Below, piece after piece: positions 16,287 through 25,014 of a DNA stretch of 47,406 bases. A program made the translations under genes and the position numbers. The DNA is from CALZFJ01 sp051878575. Its GTDB lineage: Bacteria > Bacteroidota > Bacteroidia > Bacteroidales > Muribaculaceae. The stretch lies in NCBI GenBank assembly GCA_051878575.1, contig JBJEKJ010000034.1:1-47406 (forward strand), in the 5' to 3' direction. How positions within the stretch are numbered: the stretch's first letter is position 1; every line of letters starts with the position of its first letter. Below the pieces are notes generated by a model, which was not told the DNA's origin, did not search any database, and saw only the letters and a program-made list of their open reading frames with translations.

Positions 16287-16910
16287 CTATCGCAGGTCGT
16301 TCACATAAGTTCCGGCAGGCACAAACTTCTTATCGAAAACAAATGTCGATGCCTGAAAGTTCTTTCCATCGGCATACTTCGCTATCGACACCGTGAAGCT
16401 GTTGGCGCTGCTCTTGCCATTGAATGTCGCCTTCCTTATCCTGTAGGTCGACTTCGATATAGTGAGGACGATGGAGCTGTAGTCGGCATATTTCCTCGTC
16501 TTTGGCTTGAAGGTGACCACATAGTCGGCTGCGGTCTTTGTCAGCGTCATGTTGCAGCAACGCTCAAGGTCGATAATCGCCACGTAGGGGTTGGTTGTCG
16601 AGGCATCGGCGGTAGGCGCGGTCACGTTCACCTCGCCGGTCGATGGAGAGTAAGTCCACAGCGTAGTGTTGTCGTACCAGCACTTGAGTTCATCGGACAG
16701 GATTCGGTATTTCGTGCCGTCCATCACAATCGAGCCCCTCGACGTTCCTCCGGCCGACGTCACGGCATAGTCGGCCGTAACGCCCTTTGCGGCGCTATGT
16801 GTGCTCAGCACCTTGTCGACTACGCTTTTGGCTGTCTGCGCCGATGCAATTGGCGAGCATGTCGAAAGTGCCGCCACTGCCATAAATAATATTCTTGCCA
16901 ATTTTCTCAT
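16287..16910 (-). CDS. LolA-like outer-membrane lipoprotein carrier
   Basis: A 207-residue periplasmic protein with a signal peptide (MRKLARILFMAVAALSTCSPIASA) and a LolA-type open half-barrel: KGVTADYAVTS, GSIVMDGTKYRIL, DELKCWYDNTTLWTYSPSTGEV and later strands ending in FDKKFVPAGTYVNDLR. Family members carry lipoproteins from LolCDE across the periplasm. It starts at one of two adjacent ATGs (16910 or 16913), 52 bases after the ftsK stop; the ftsK-lolA order is widespread. The open frame continuing upstream to 17240 is antisense-like sequence inside ftsK. Confidence 0.82.
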   Translation of the reverse strand: MRKLARILFMAVAALSTCSPIASAQTAKSVVDKVLSTHSAAKGVTADYAVTSAGGTSRGSIVMDGTKYRILSDELKCWYDNTTLWTYSPSTGEVNVTAPTADASTTNPYVAIIDLERCCNMTLTKTAADYVVTFKPKTRKYADYSSIVLTISKSTYRIRKATFNGKSSANSFTVSIAKYADGKNFQASTFVFDKKFVPAGTYVNDLR

Positions 16911-16965
16911 CATTATTGAAATAAGTTTTATGGCTAACGCCATGTTCACTACTATGCCCCTCAGT

Positions 16966-19401
16966 CTATCGGTTGTCAAGTATGCTCGCAAGCTGCACCG
17001 AGTCGACGAGCACGCGACGCGGACGTCCGCCCTGGGCCGGTCCCACAATGCCGGCAGCCTCCATCTGGTCCATAATGCGCCCGGCACGGTTGTAGCCGAT
17101 GCCATAGCGGCGCTGAAGCGACGATGTGGATGCCGTGTCGCTTGCCACGATAAATGCAGCCGCCTCCTCAAACAGGCTGTCGCGATCGTTGAGGTTGGCT
17201 CCTCCCGACGTTCCGCCACCTTCCTCGCCATCGATTTCACCGATAAACTCAGGCAGCTCGTAGGGCTCGCTGTATCCTACCTGACCGCTGATAAACTCGC
17301 ATACAGCCTCCACCTCGGGAGTGTCGACAAACGCGCACTGCACACGGTCGAGCATGCCGCCCTGCTGGAAGAGCATGTCGCCCTTTCCCACAAGCTGCTG
17401 TGCGCCCGAGCAGTCGAGAATAGTGCGGCTGTCGACCATCTGACTCACGCGGAATGCTATGCGGCCCGGGAAGTTGGCCTTGATGATGCCGGTGATGACG
17501 TTGGTCGACGGACGCTGGGTGGCGATAATCATGTGTATGCCCACGGCGCGCGCCTTTTGGGCAATGCGCACTATCGGGCGCTCCACCTCCTTGCCCGACA
17601 CCATTATAAGGTCGCTGAACTCATCCACTATCACCACGATATATGGAAGGAAGTGATGCCCGTTCTCGGGATTGAGGCGGCGCTCTATGAACTTGCGGTT
17701 GTAGTCCTTTATGTTGCGCTCTTTGGCGTCGCGCAGGAGCTGATATCGGTCTTCCATCTCCTGTACGAGCGAGTTGAGAGTTGCCACCACCTTGCGCGAG
17801 TCGGTGATAATGCACTCGTCGCCACCCGCCATGCGGGCAAGATAGTGATGGTCGAGCTGCGAGTATAGGCTGAATTCCACCATCTTGGGGTCGACGAGCA
17901 CGAATTTCAGCTCAGCAGGATGCTTCTTGTAGAGAAGTGAGGTGATTATGGCATTAAGTCCCACCGACTTACCCTGTCCGGTGGCTCCGGCAACGAGCAA
18001 GTGTGGCATCTTCGTCAAGTCGGCCATGAACACTCGGTTGTCGATGGTGCATCCGAGCGCCATAGGCAGCTCCATGCGGCTCTCCTGGAATCGTTTCGAA
18101 CCGATAACCGAGCGCATCGACACCGTCTGAGGGTCCTTGTTCGGCACCTCGATACCGATAGTGCCCTTACCCGGTATAGGGGCAATGATGCGAATGCCGA
18201 GCGCTGCAAGGCTCAGCGCTATGTCGCTCTCAAGATTCTTTATTTTCGCTATGCGCACGCCATCGGCGGGAATTATCTCAAAAAGTGTGATGGTAGGACC
18301 CACGCACACGTCGATTTTCTTGATTGGTATGCCATAGTTGTTCAGTGTCTCTGTGATTCGGCGCTTGTTCTCCTCCTGCTCGTCGATATCCTCGTTGTTG
18401 CGGTTCACGGCACGCTCAAGCAGCAAGTCGAGCGTAGGCATCTTGTAGCGAGAAAGCTCCTTAGTGGGGTCGAAAGCCTCAAATGTGGCATCATCCGACT
18501 GCACGATGTCGGGAGCCACCTCAATCTTGCCCTCGTCCACGGGCTCGTCGGTGGCACGCTGGATTTTCTTCTCCTCCACTTGCTCAGGCTCGACGTGGTC
18601 GAAGGGGTCGGGCTCCTCGTCGGGCTCCGGCTCCGCAGCCTCAACGTCGGCATCACTCTGCTCTACGGGGGTCTCTACAGTGTCGCTATCGGCTTGCTTG
18701 TCATCGTCGAAGCGCGAGCGCTTGGGCATGACGTCGCTCACGCGCTTATACAGTTCCTTTATAGTGTTGAGGCACACCAGCACCCACGCCACTGCCACGA
18801 GTATGTTCACAGCCACCATTCCGGGCCATCCGGCAATGAGCACGAGCATCTCATTGGCATAGGAGCCAAGATGCCCGCCAAGAGGGAAAAACGTCAAATT
18901 ATTGCCGTAGGTCACGGCAGCCACCACCATAGTGCAGGCAACGATGCTCACTATCGTCATCATCGTGAATGATATGAACCGCACTTTCTTCATCAGCGTG
19001 AGCCTGAATCCTATCACAAGGCACCACAGCACCACGATGAACGATGCCACGCCTATTCCGCGGGCAATGAAGAAATGGGCCAGATTGGCTCCAAGAATGC
19101 TGCCGGAGTTCTCGGCATCGGCGGCTGTCCTCACCATTTCGCTCGTGCCATAGCTGTGCACAAGGCTCTGGTCGGCAGCCCCGGTCCTGAAATATGATAT
19201 AAACACCACAAGCATGTACACGCCGACGAGCGCCAACATCAAGCCCACTATGAAACGTGTGCGGGGGTCGGTAACGGTGTCGACGAATCCGCTATACCAT
19301 CGCCTCGGCTTAGGATCAGGGCCTTGCTCCTCGGTTGCGGTCGTGATGTTGTTGTTTTCCTGTTCCTCAACCTTCTCAGGGTTGTAAATTTTCTTTCCCA
19401 C
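16966..19401 (-). CDS. ftsK: DNA translocase FtsK/SpoIIIE
   Basis: An 811-residue septal DNA motor that clears chromosome termini before division. Four membrane helices lie within about 48-210 (for example FIVGLMLALVGVYMLVVFIS), followed by an acidic linker (about 230-310). The motor domain has Walker A VAGATGQGKSVG, Walker B VVIVDEFSDLI and an ATQRPSTNVITG sensor segment. A C-terminal gamma winged-helix (LFEEAAAFIVASDTASTSSLQRRYGIGYNRAGRIMDQ) would read polar DNA motifs. The linker is shorter than in E. coli, as is usual in Bacteroidota. Confidence 0.93.
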   Translation of the reverse strand: MGKKIYNPEKVEEQENNNITTATEEQGPDPKPRRWYSGFVDTVTDPRTRFIVGLMLALVGVYMLVVFISYFRTGAADQSLVHSYGTSEMVRTAADAENSGSILGANLAHFFIARGIGVASFIVVLWCLVIGFRLTLMKKVRFISFTMMTIVSIVACTMVVAAVTYGNNLTFFPLGGHLGSYANEMLVLIAGWPGMVAVNILVAVAWVLVCLNTIKELYKRVSDVMPKRSRFDDDKQADSDTVETPVEQSDADVEAAEPEPDEEPDPFDHVEPEQVEEKKIQRATDEPVDEGKIEVAPDIVQSDDATFEAFDPTKELSRYKMPTLDLLLERAVNRNNEDIDEQEENKRRITETLNNYGIPIKKIDVCVGPTITLFEIIPADGVRIAKIKNLESDIALSLAALGIRIIAPIPGKGTIGIEVPNKDPQTVSMRSVIGSKRFQESRMELPMALGCTIDNRVFMADLTKMPHLLVAGATGQGKSVGLNAIITSLLYKKHPAELKFVLVDPKMVEFSLYSQLDHHYLARMAGGDECIITDSRKVVATLNSLVQEMEDRYQLLRDAKERNIKDYNRKFIERRLNPENGHHFLPYIVVIVDEFSDLIMVSGKEVERPIVRIAQKARAVGIHMIIATQRPSTNVITGIIKANFPGRIAFRVSQMVDSRTILDCSGAQQLVGKGDMLFQQGGMLDRVQCAFVDTPEVEAVCEFISGQVGYSEPYELPEFIGEIDGEEGGGTSGGANLNDRDSLFEEAAAFIVASDTASTSSLQRRYGIGYNRAGRIMDQMEAAGIVGPAQGGRPRRVLVDSVQLASILDNR

Positions 19402-19436
19402 TATATTATCAGCTTAAATTATTCGTTTGTAATGTG

Positions 19437-19444
19437 CAAATTTA
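19437..19444 (-). promoter_or_regulatory. -7 element for ftsK
   Basis: The minus strand reads TAAATTTG, matching TAnnTTTG, 36 bases upstream of the ftsK start at 19401. Confidence 0.45.
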
Positions 19445-19515
19445 CTAATTACTCCCGATACTGCAAAAATTATTCCATCGCGAGTGCCATCTTTCCCCAT
19501 GCTGACTTGCGGTTT

Positions 19516-20979
19516 TCATTTAACCCAAAAGTCCTTGGAAAGGAGCACGAGAACGGTAAAGAGCTCAAGACGTCCGACGAGCATAAGGCACGACATCACC
19601 CACTTAGCGGCGTCGGGGAGCATGGAAAATGACCCTTCGGGACCGGTTACGCCGATTCCCAGGCCAATGTTGCTTATGGCCGACAACGATGCGAACATGG
19701 CATCGATTGCCGGCAGTCCGAGCGCGGTTATTATCACGCCTCCGACCACAAACAGCATGAGATAGATGCACAGGAATGCTATCACCTTCATCACAGCCTG
19801 ATTGGGCACCACCTTGGAATTAACGCGCACGGTGGTGACACTGTTGGGATGAAGCACCCGATAAAACTCATTCTTGGTGTTCTTCAACAAGAGTATTATG
19901 CGGTCGATTTTCGCACCTCCGGCAGTTGACCCGGCGCACGAGCCGCAGAACATCAGCACCATGAGCAGCAGCATCACGAATGGTCCCCAATTCTCATAAT
20001 TTGTCACACAATAGCCGGTGGATGTAATTGCGGCAATGCATGTGAAAAATGTGTCGCCTATATGCTCGAATGTGCCGTTATACACCTGATAGGCGGCGCA
20101 GAGCGCGACAAACAGCAGTACGATGCCGGTGTACCACCGCACGGTGCCGTTCTTGTAGAGTGCCGATACTTTGCCGGTCAATGCCGTGTAGATTAGCGCC
20201 ACATTGATTCCTCCGAGGAACATGAACACCGTGATTACGACCTCGAGATAAGTGGAGTTCCACCATGCTATACTGGTATTCTTGGTGGAATAGCCTCCTG
20301 TCGACACAGTGGTGAACGAGTGGCACACGGCATCAAAGATATCCATCGGGCCAAGCCACATAAGCGTCATCACGGCTACAGTGAGCAGTACATACACCAA
20401 CCAGAGGCTTTTCGCCGTCTGGCTTATGCGCGGGCGCAGCTTGTCGTGGGTGATTCCGGTCACCTCGGCGTTGAACAGCTGTATGCCTCCCTGATGGTTG
20501 AGCATGGGAATCACGGCAAGGGTGAACAGGATTATTCCCATACCGCCTATCCAGCTCATTATCGAGCGCCATATCAAGATGCCATGCGACGCCGCCTCCA
20601 CATCGGTCATCACCGACGCACCTGTGGTGGTGAATCCCGACATGGCCTCAAAAAAGGCGTCGGTCACACTGTCGAGCGCATGGTCGAAAAGGAAGGGCAA
20701 CATGCCGAACAGCGAGAAGAACAGCCACACGCTTGCCGTGAGCAGCAGCCCCTCGCGCCGGTTCATATCGGTGTCGCGCGGGTGAATGCCGAATGTCATC
20801 AATGCTCCTGAGCCTAATGTGATAAGCGCCGAATAGGTGAATGCCGCCACCGACTCCCGCTCACCGTAGATTATGCCCACCACAAGAGGTATGGCCATAA
20901 ATGCGGCCTCAATCATGAGCAGCCATCCCATCATGCGCAACACTACGGGAATATTTATATTGTATCGTCTTTTCTTCAT
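19516..20979 (-). CDS. trkH: Potassium uptake membrane protein TrkH
   Basis: A 487-residue potassium-transporting membrane subunit with about ten hydrophobic helices and the four P-loop-like repeats of the Trk/Ktr superfamily. Selectivity segments resemble ATSGFTTTGASV, FTTVSTGGYSTKN, AAITSTGYCV and SAISNIGLGIG, each with a central glycine. It works with the RCK protein TrkA encoded just upstream. The ATG at 20979 shares one base with the trkA stop (TGATG), so translation is coupled; the frame can also be read from a TTG at 20982. Confidence 0.93.
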   Translation of the reverse strand: MKKRRYNINIPVVLRMMGWLLMIEAAFMAIPLVVGIIYGERESVAAFTYSALITLGSGALMTFGIHPRDTDMNRREGLLLTASVWLFFSLFGMLPFLFDHALDSVTDAFFEAMSGFTTTGASVMTDVEAASHGILIWRSIMSWIGGMGIILFTLAVIPMLNHQGGIQLFNAEVTGITHDKLRPRISQTAKSLWLVYVLLTVAVMTLMWLGPMDIFDAVCHSFTTVSTGGYSTKNTSIAWWNSTYLEVVITVFMFLGGINVALIYTALTGKVSALYKNGTVRWYTGIVLLFVALCAAYQVYNGTFEHIGDTFFTCIAAITSTGYCVTNYENWGPFVMLLLMVLMFCGSCAGSTAGGAKIDRIILLLKNTKNEFYRVLHPNSVTTVRVNSKVVPNQAVMKVIAFLCIYLMLFVVGGVIITALGLPAIDAMFASLSAISNIGLGIGVTGPEGSFSMLPDAAKWVMSCLMLVGRLELFTVLVLLSKDFWVK

Positions 20980-22310
20980 CAATTGAACAGCTTTTCCACT
21001 TTATGTATTGCCCCCGACAGGCAGAACACCACCACATGGTCGCCCGCCTGAATGCGGGTGTTTCCCTGAACGAGATGTCCCACTCCGTCGCGCACCAGAC
21101 CGGCAATGGTCATATCATGCGAGAGGTGCAGGTCCTTAACGTCGGCCCGGGTTATGCGGGAGCCTTCCTTTGCCACAAGCTCGGCCACCTCGGCGTCGGC
21201 AAGCGCAAGGCACTTGGCGTTGGAGGAGTCACTGTCGAGCAGAATCTGGAAAATGTGACTCGACGCCAGCAGCTTCTTGTTGATAACCTTGCCTATATTC
21301 AGGCTCTCGGCCTCGGCGATGAAACGCAGGTTCTCCACCTCGGCGATAGTCTTGCTCACTCCATATTCCTTGGCGGTGAGGCACGACAATATGTTGGTCT
21401 CGGAGCTGTCGGTGAGTGCTATGAAGGCGTCGTGCTCCTCGATTCCCTCCTCATGGAGCAGGTCGATGTCGCGGGCGTCGCCGTGAACGATATTGCAGTC
21501 GGGCACCTTCTGCGCGAGCTTGTTGCACTTATCGAGATCGCTCTCTATGATTTTTATCTTGTAGCGGTCGCCTGCAAGCCGGGCAAGCTGTATGGCAATG
21601 CGGCTTCCACCCATTATCATCACGCGCCGCACCGATAGCTGCTCCTTGCCGCAAAGCGTGAGCAACTGATTCACGAACGACTTCGTTGTGGCGATATAGG
21701 CTATGTCGCCGGCACATATCTCATCGTTACCGCCGGGTATCACCGTCTCATATTTGCGCTTTATCGCCGAGATGTGGAGCTGTCCGGAGAAGCTGTAGAG
21801 CTCCTTGAGCTTCTTTCCCACTATCTTCGCCGACTCGCGCAGCTTCACGCCCACCACTATAAGCTGTCCGTCGCAAAGCTCAAACCAGTTTCTCACCCAA
21901 GTCTTCTCCAATGCCGTCATCATCTCCTCGGCGGCGAGAAACTCGGGATATATAAGGAAGTCCACGCCATGAGTCTCGAAAAAAGCACGGTTCTCGTCGC
22001 GCAGGAACTCATAGTTGTCGATGCGTGCCACCGTCTTTTTCGCACCGAGGCTCTTGGCCATGGCGCATGAGGTGACGTTGCGCGTCTCGAAAGGGGTAAC
22101 CGCTATATACAGGTCGGCCTTGCCCACATTGGCGTCGCGAAGAGTCTTGAACGATGTGGTGCTGCCCACGTGCGTGAGCAGGTTGTACATATCGAGGCTG
22201 GCGAGCTTCGTCTCGTCGTTGTCGATGACTATAATGTCTTGATTCTCCTTCGACAGCAACTTTGCCAAATGAGAACCCACCTCGCCGGCGCCTGCTATTA
22301 CTATTTTCAT
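20979..22310 (-). CDS. trkA: Trk system regulatory protein TrkA
   Basis: A 443-residue cytosolic gating subunit of the Trk potassium channel. It has two Rossmann (RCK_N) domains, each followed by a TrkA_C domain. The first opens with IVIAGAGEVGSHLAKLLS and ends its second strand in IVIDND; the second opens with VMIMGGSRIAIQLARLAG followed by KIIESD. These bind NAD(H) or nucleotides to gate TrkH. The ATG overlaps the dxs stop by four bases and its own stop overlaps trkH, so dxs-trkA-trkH is one tightly packed unit. Confidence 0.93.
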   Translation of the reverse strand: MKIVIAGAGEVGSHLAKLLSKENQDIIVIDNDETKLASLDMYNLLTHVGSTTSFKTLRDANVGKADLYIAVTPFETRNVTSCAMAKSLGAKKTVARIDNYEFLRDENRAFFETHGVDFLIYPEFLAAEEMMTALEKTWVRNWFELCDGQLIVVGVKLRESAKIVGKKLKELYSFSGQLHISAIKRKYETVIPGGNDEICAGDIAYIATTKSFVNQLLTLCGKEQLSVRRVMIMGGSRIAIQLARLAGDRYKIKIIESDLDKCNKLAQKVPDCNIVHGDARDIDLLHEEGIEEHDAFIALTDSSETNILSCLTAKEYGVSKTIAEVENLRFIAEAESLNIGKVINKKLLASSHIFQILLDSDSSNAKCLALADAEVAELVAKEGSRITRADVKDLHLSHDMTIAGLVRDGVGHLVQGNTRIQAGDHVVVFCLSGAIHKVEKLFN

Positions 22311-24253
22311 ATCTCTTTTACCTTATCGTCCTTTTGCCGAAGTTTCCTAATCAATTGCATAATATCGTCATTGCCCATTCCGCACACTCCCCGCAACTCA
22401 GCTATCGAGCCCTGATTAATGAAGCGGTCGGGCACGCCGATGCGGTGCACCTGCACGCCATTCCGGCCGTTGTCGTTGAGCCACTCCATCACCGCCGAGC
22501 CGAATCCGCCGTTTCTCACGCCGTCTTCCACGGTCACGATGTGCGAATAGCGGTCGCTCACCTCGCGCAGAATATCCTCGTCGATAGGCTTCAGGAATAT
22601 CATGTCGTAGTGAGCCACACTCACGCCCTCCTCACGAAGGCGGGCTACTACCTGCTGCACGTCGTTGCCCATCGGGCCTATTGAGAGCACCGCCACGCAG
22701 CCGTCGCCATCGCTGAGCTTGCGGCCCTTACCTATCGCCACGGCTTGCATCTCATTGCGCCACTCGGGCGTGACACCGCTTCCGCGCGGATAGCGTATCG
22801 CCATCGGAGCCTCTGAGCGTAGCTGTGCCGTGTACATCAGGTTGCGGAGCGTGTGCTCGTTCATCGGCGACGCCACTATCATATTTGGGATACTGCGCAG
22901 ATAGGCCATGTCGAACACGCCATGATGCGTCACTCCGTCCTCGCCGACAAGTCCTGCACGGTCGATGCAGAAGGTCACAGGCAGGTTCTGTATAGCCACG
23001 TCGTGGATTATCTCGTCGTAGGCGCGTTGCAGGAATGTGGAGTAGATGCAGCAGAATGGCAGCAGTCCGTCCTTTGCCATGCCGCCCGATAGCGTCACCG
23101 CATGTCCCTCGGCAATTCCCACGTCGAAGGCCCGCTCGGGAATCTCGTCGAGCATGAAGCTCATGGAGCACCCCGTGGGCATCGCCGCTGTTATTCCAAC
23201 TATTTTCTTGTTTTCCTTAGCCAATTCCACAAGCGTATGGCCGAACACATCCTGATATTTCGGCGGCTTGCCGGTGCTGTCGCCCACAAGTCGCTCGCCG
23301 GTCTCCTTATTGAACTTGCCGGGAGCGTGCCACACTGCCGGATCCTCCTCGGCGGGCTTGTAGCCCTTGCCCTTGCGCGTGCGCAGGTGGAGAATCTTCG
23401 GTCCGTTCATATCCTTGATGTCGTTGAGCACGCGCACCACTCCGGCCACGTCGTGGCCGTCGAAGGGGCCGAAATACCTTATATTAAGCCCCTCGAATAT
23501 GTTCTGCTGGCTTGCGAGAAGCGCCTTTATGCTGTTGTTGAAGCGTAGTATCGCCCCCTTGTTGCGCTCATTGACGAGATTATGAAGCCGCAGGAACTTA
23601 TATGCCTTGTAGCGAAGGTCGTTGTAGCGGCGCGATGTGGTGAGGTGAGCCATGTACTCGCTCAGCGCTCCCACATTCTCGTCGATTGCCATATCATTGT
23701 CGTTGAGCACGATGAGGATGTTGCTATTGTCGATAGAGGCATTGTTGAGCCCCTCGAAGGCTAATCCGCCGCTGATCGAGGCGTCGCCAATCACCGCCAC
23801 CACGTTGCGCTTCACCGCATCGTGGTTCACCTGCGAGGCCACCGCCATGCCAAGGGCAGCCGAGATGGAGTTTGAGGCATGCCCGGCGGTAAACGTGTCA
23901 TACTCGCTCTCCTTAGGATTCGGGAAACCGCTCAGTCCATTGAACTTGCGATTGGTCTCGAAGCGGTCGCGGCGCCCGGTGAGAATCTTGTGGCTGTAGG
24001 CCTGATGCCCCACGTCCCACACTATGCGGTCGTAGGGTGTATTGAACACATAGTGCAGTGCCACGGTAAGCTCCACCGTGCCCATGCTCGAAGCAAAATG
24101 CCCGGGATTCCTTGAAAGAACGTCGATAATGAATTTGCGCAGCTCGGCGCAAACCGCCGGAAGCTCCTCCACCGGCATGCGGCGAAGGTCACTCGGATCG
24201 TCGATTCCCGACAATAGCGGGTATTCATCTATAATATGTTGGTTGTCCGACAC
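22307..24253 (-). CDS. dxs: 1-Deoxy-D-xylulose-5-phosphate synthase
   Basis: A 648-residue thiamine-diphosphate enzyme that condenses pyruvate and glyceraldehyde-3-phosphate, first step of the MEP isoprenoid pathway. Recognisable parts are YLLSGID-type start (EYPLLSGIDDPSDLR), DVGHQAYSHKILTGR, the ThDP motif GDASISGGLAFEGLNN, HAPGKFNKETGE, and DRAGLVGEDGVTHHG. No ATG exists near the expected N-terminus. The frame reaches a TTG at 24340, but the first 29 codons there are A/T-rich and a -7 box overlaps them, so the GTG at 24253 is preferred. Confidence 0.9.
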   Translation of the reverse strand: MSDNQHIIDEYPLLSGIDDPSDLRRMPVEELPAVCAELRKFIIDVLSRNPGHFASSMGTVELTVALHYVFNTPYDRIVWDVGHQAYSHKILTGRRDRFETNRKFNGLSGFPNPKESEYDTFTAGHASNSISAALGMAVASQVNHDAVKRNVVAVIGDASISGGLAFEGLNNASIDNSNILIVLNDNDMAIDENVGALSEYMAHLTTSRRYNDLRYKAYKFLRLHNLVNERNKGAILRFNNSIKALLASQQNIFEGLNIRYFGPFDGHDVAGVVRVLNDIKDMNGPKILHLRTRKGKGYKPAEEDPAVWHAPGKFNKETGERLVGDSTGKPPKYQDVFGHTLVELAKENKKIVGITAAMPTGCSMSFMLDEIPERAFDVGIAEGHAVTLSGGMAKDGLLPFCCIYSTFLQRAYDEIIHDVAIQNLPVTFCIDRAGLVGEDGVTHHGVFDMAYLRSIPNMIVASPMNEHTLRNLMYTAQLRSEAPMAIRYPRGSGVTPEWRNEMQAVAIGKGRKLSDGDGCVAVLSIGPMGNDVQQVVARLREEGVSVAHYDMIFLKPIDEDILREVSDRYSHIVTVEDGVRNGGFGSAVMEWLNDNGRNGVQVHRIGVPDRFINQGSIAELRGVCGMGNDDIMQLIRKLRQKDDKVKEI

Positions 24254-24337
24254 TATTTCACTAAATTTTGTTCGTAATTTGTCAGTCAATGGGCTTGGCG
24301 CGCCAATTTGCGCAGGCGCGGAGTCCCCATTTAATCG

Positions 24338-24345
24338 CAAATTTA
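24338..24345 (-). promoter_or_regulatory. Possible internal -7 element for dxs
   Basis: The minus strand reads TAAATTTG directly after the stop of the 56-residue membrane protein and 85 bases upstream of the chosen dxs GTG. No matching -33 TTTG is at the right distance, so this is a weak call. Confidence 0.3.
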
Positions 24346-24346
24346 G

Positions 24347-24517
24347 TTATTTTTTTAGATATTTCTTATAAAGAGGCACAAAAACTATTATCCCCGACGC
24401 GATAATCGAGAAAATAACCATAAAATCAATTTTCGCCGCACGCGTGAGCAGCAGATAGCAAAGCGCCAACCACAGGGCGGCTATGAAGCCAAAGCGTATT
24501 TTATTTCCGGTTGTCAT
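24347..24517 (-). CDS. 56-residue two-helix membrane protein
   Basis: A short ORF starting ATG at 24517 and stopping TAA at 24347. The N-terminus is basic (MTTGNKIRFG), followed by two hydrophobic helices (FIAALWLALCYLLLT, about 11-25, and FMVIFSIIASGIIVFVPLY, about 32-50) and a lysine-rich end (KKYLKK), so both ends probably face the cytoplasm. An ideal promoter sits 16 bases upstream, which strongly supports expression. It leads the dxs-trkA-trkH unit. I do not recognise a family; function is unknown. Confidence 0.7.
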   Translation of the reverse strand: MTTGNKIRFGFIAALWLALCYLLLTRAAKIDFMVIFSIIASGIIVFVPLYKKYLKK

Positions 24518-24532
24518 ATCAAAGAGTTTTTA

Positions 24533-24563
24533 CAAAGGTACATAAAAACCCACGCAAACCAAA
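24533..24563 (-). promoter_or_regulatory. Consensus promoter for the small membrane protein and dxs-trkA-trkH
   Basis: The minus strand has TTTG at 24563-24560, exactly 19 bases, then TACCTTTG at 24540-24533. The ATG at 24517 follows 16 bases later. Confidence 0.7.
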
Positions 24564-24583
24564 AGCCATACGAGGGTATATTC

Positions 24584-24613
24584 AAAAAAAAATCCCAGAC
24601 ATCACTGCCTAAG
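24584..24613 (-). terminator. Intrinsic terminator of the small RNA
   Basis: On the minus strand CTTAGGCA (24613-24606), loop GTGA, TGTCTGGG (24601-24594) pair over eight positions including G-U wobbles. The GNRA-type loop adds stability, and the stem is followed by A and nine T residues. Confidence 0.7.
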
Positions 24614-24732
24614 ATAATTTTCTAATTAACCTTCTAATACCATTAACATAAACCTAAAAACTAAAACTGATCATCTTTTGTCGTCTCGACAAGCATGAAT
24701 CATGTCACCTTAAAATCATTTACCATGAAAAC
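24585..24732 (-). ncRNA. Putative small RNA, about 148 nt
   Basis: A -7 box TATCTTTG at 24745-24738 and a GNRA-capped terminator at 24613-24584 bound a stretch with only tiny ORFs (at most 10 codons). Inside is a hairpin TTGTCG-AGA-CGACAA near 24676-24692. The 5' part (CAGTTTTCATGGTA, then GATTTTAAGGT) closely matches the putative RNA at 13364-13425, and a second ATGGTATTAGAAGG occurs at about 24630-24643. Bacteroidales are known to have 6S-like and other structured RNAs of this size; I cannot assign this one. The ends are inferred. Confidence 0.55.
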
Positions 24733-24737
24733 TGATG

Positions 24738-24745
24738 CAAAGATA
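24738..24745 (-). promoter_or_regulatory. -7 element for the 148-nt small RNA
   Basis: The minus strand reads TATCTTTG. A TTG lies 16 bases further upstream, shorter than the usual spacing, so the -33 element is imperfect. Between here and 24951 I see only A/T-rich sequence without a supported gene. Confidence 0.45.
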
Positions 24746-24944
24746 TAGCCTTTGTGTTTTTCAACATAATTTTTCAACAAGAATTTCACTATTTGTTAAC
24801 ATTATTTACAATTTGGCGGATTTTTACCTTTTTAAATTAACGGAGAACAACAAATACCACAAAGATATTACATTTTTACAACAAAAACACGACTATTCTA
24901 TCATTATGCTATCTAATGTGCGACAGAATATCATAATGCGCATT

Positions 24945-24991
24945 AAAAACACGAAAGGCCGGCAAATCACGATGGATTTGCAAGCCTTTCG
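24945..24991 (-). terminator. Intrinsic terminator after the FNT gene
   Basis: Plus-strand arms CGAAAGGC and GCAAATC pair with GATTTGC and GCCTTTCG across 24952-24991 with a small internal bulge. On the minus strand the stem is followed by a short T-rich stretch. It ends transcription 24 bases after the channel gene stop. Confidence 0.65.
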
Positions 24992-25014
24992 AGCGTTTTG
25001 CCTTATTTCTGCAA

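Noticed and set aside
15585..16889. 434-codon plus-strand ORF antisense to trxB and lolA
   Set aside because: It mirrors trxB and lolA codons on the other strand; the His- and Arg-rich composition is typical of antisense shadows.
18001..18972. 323-codon plus-strand ORF antisense to ftsK
   Set aside because: It lies wholly within ftsK and shows shadow composition without motifs.
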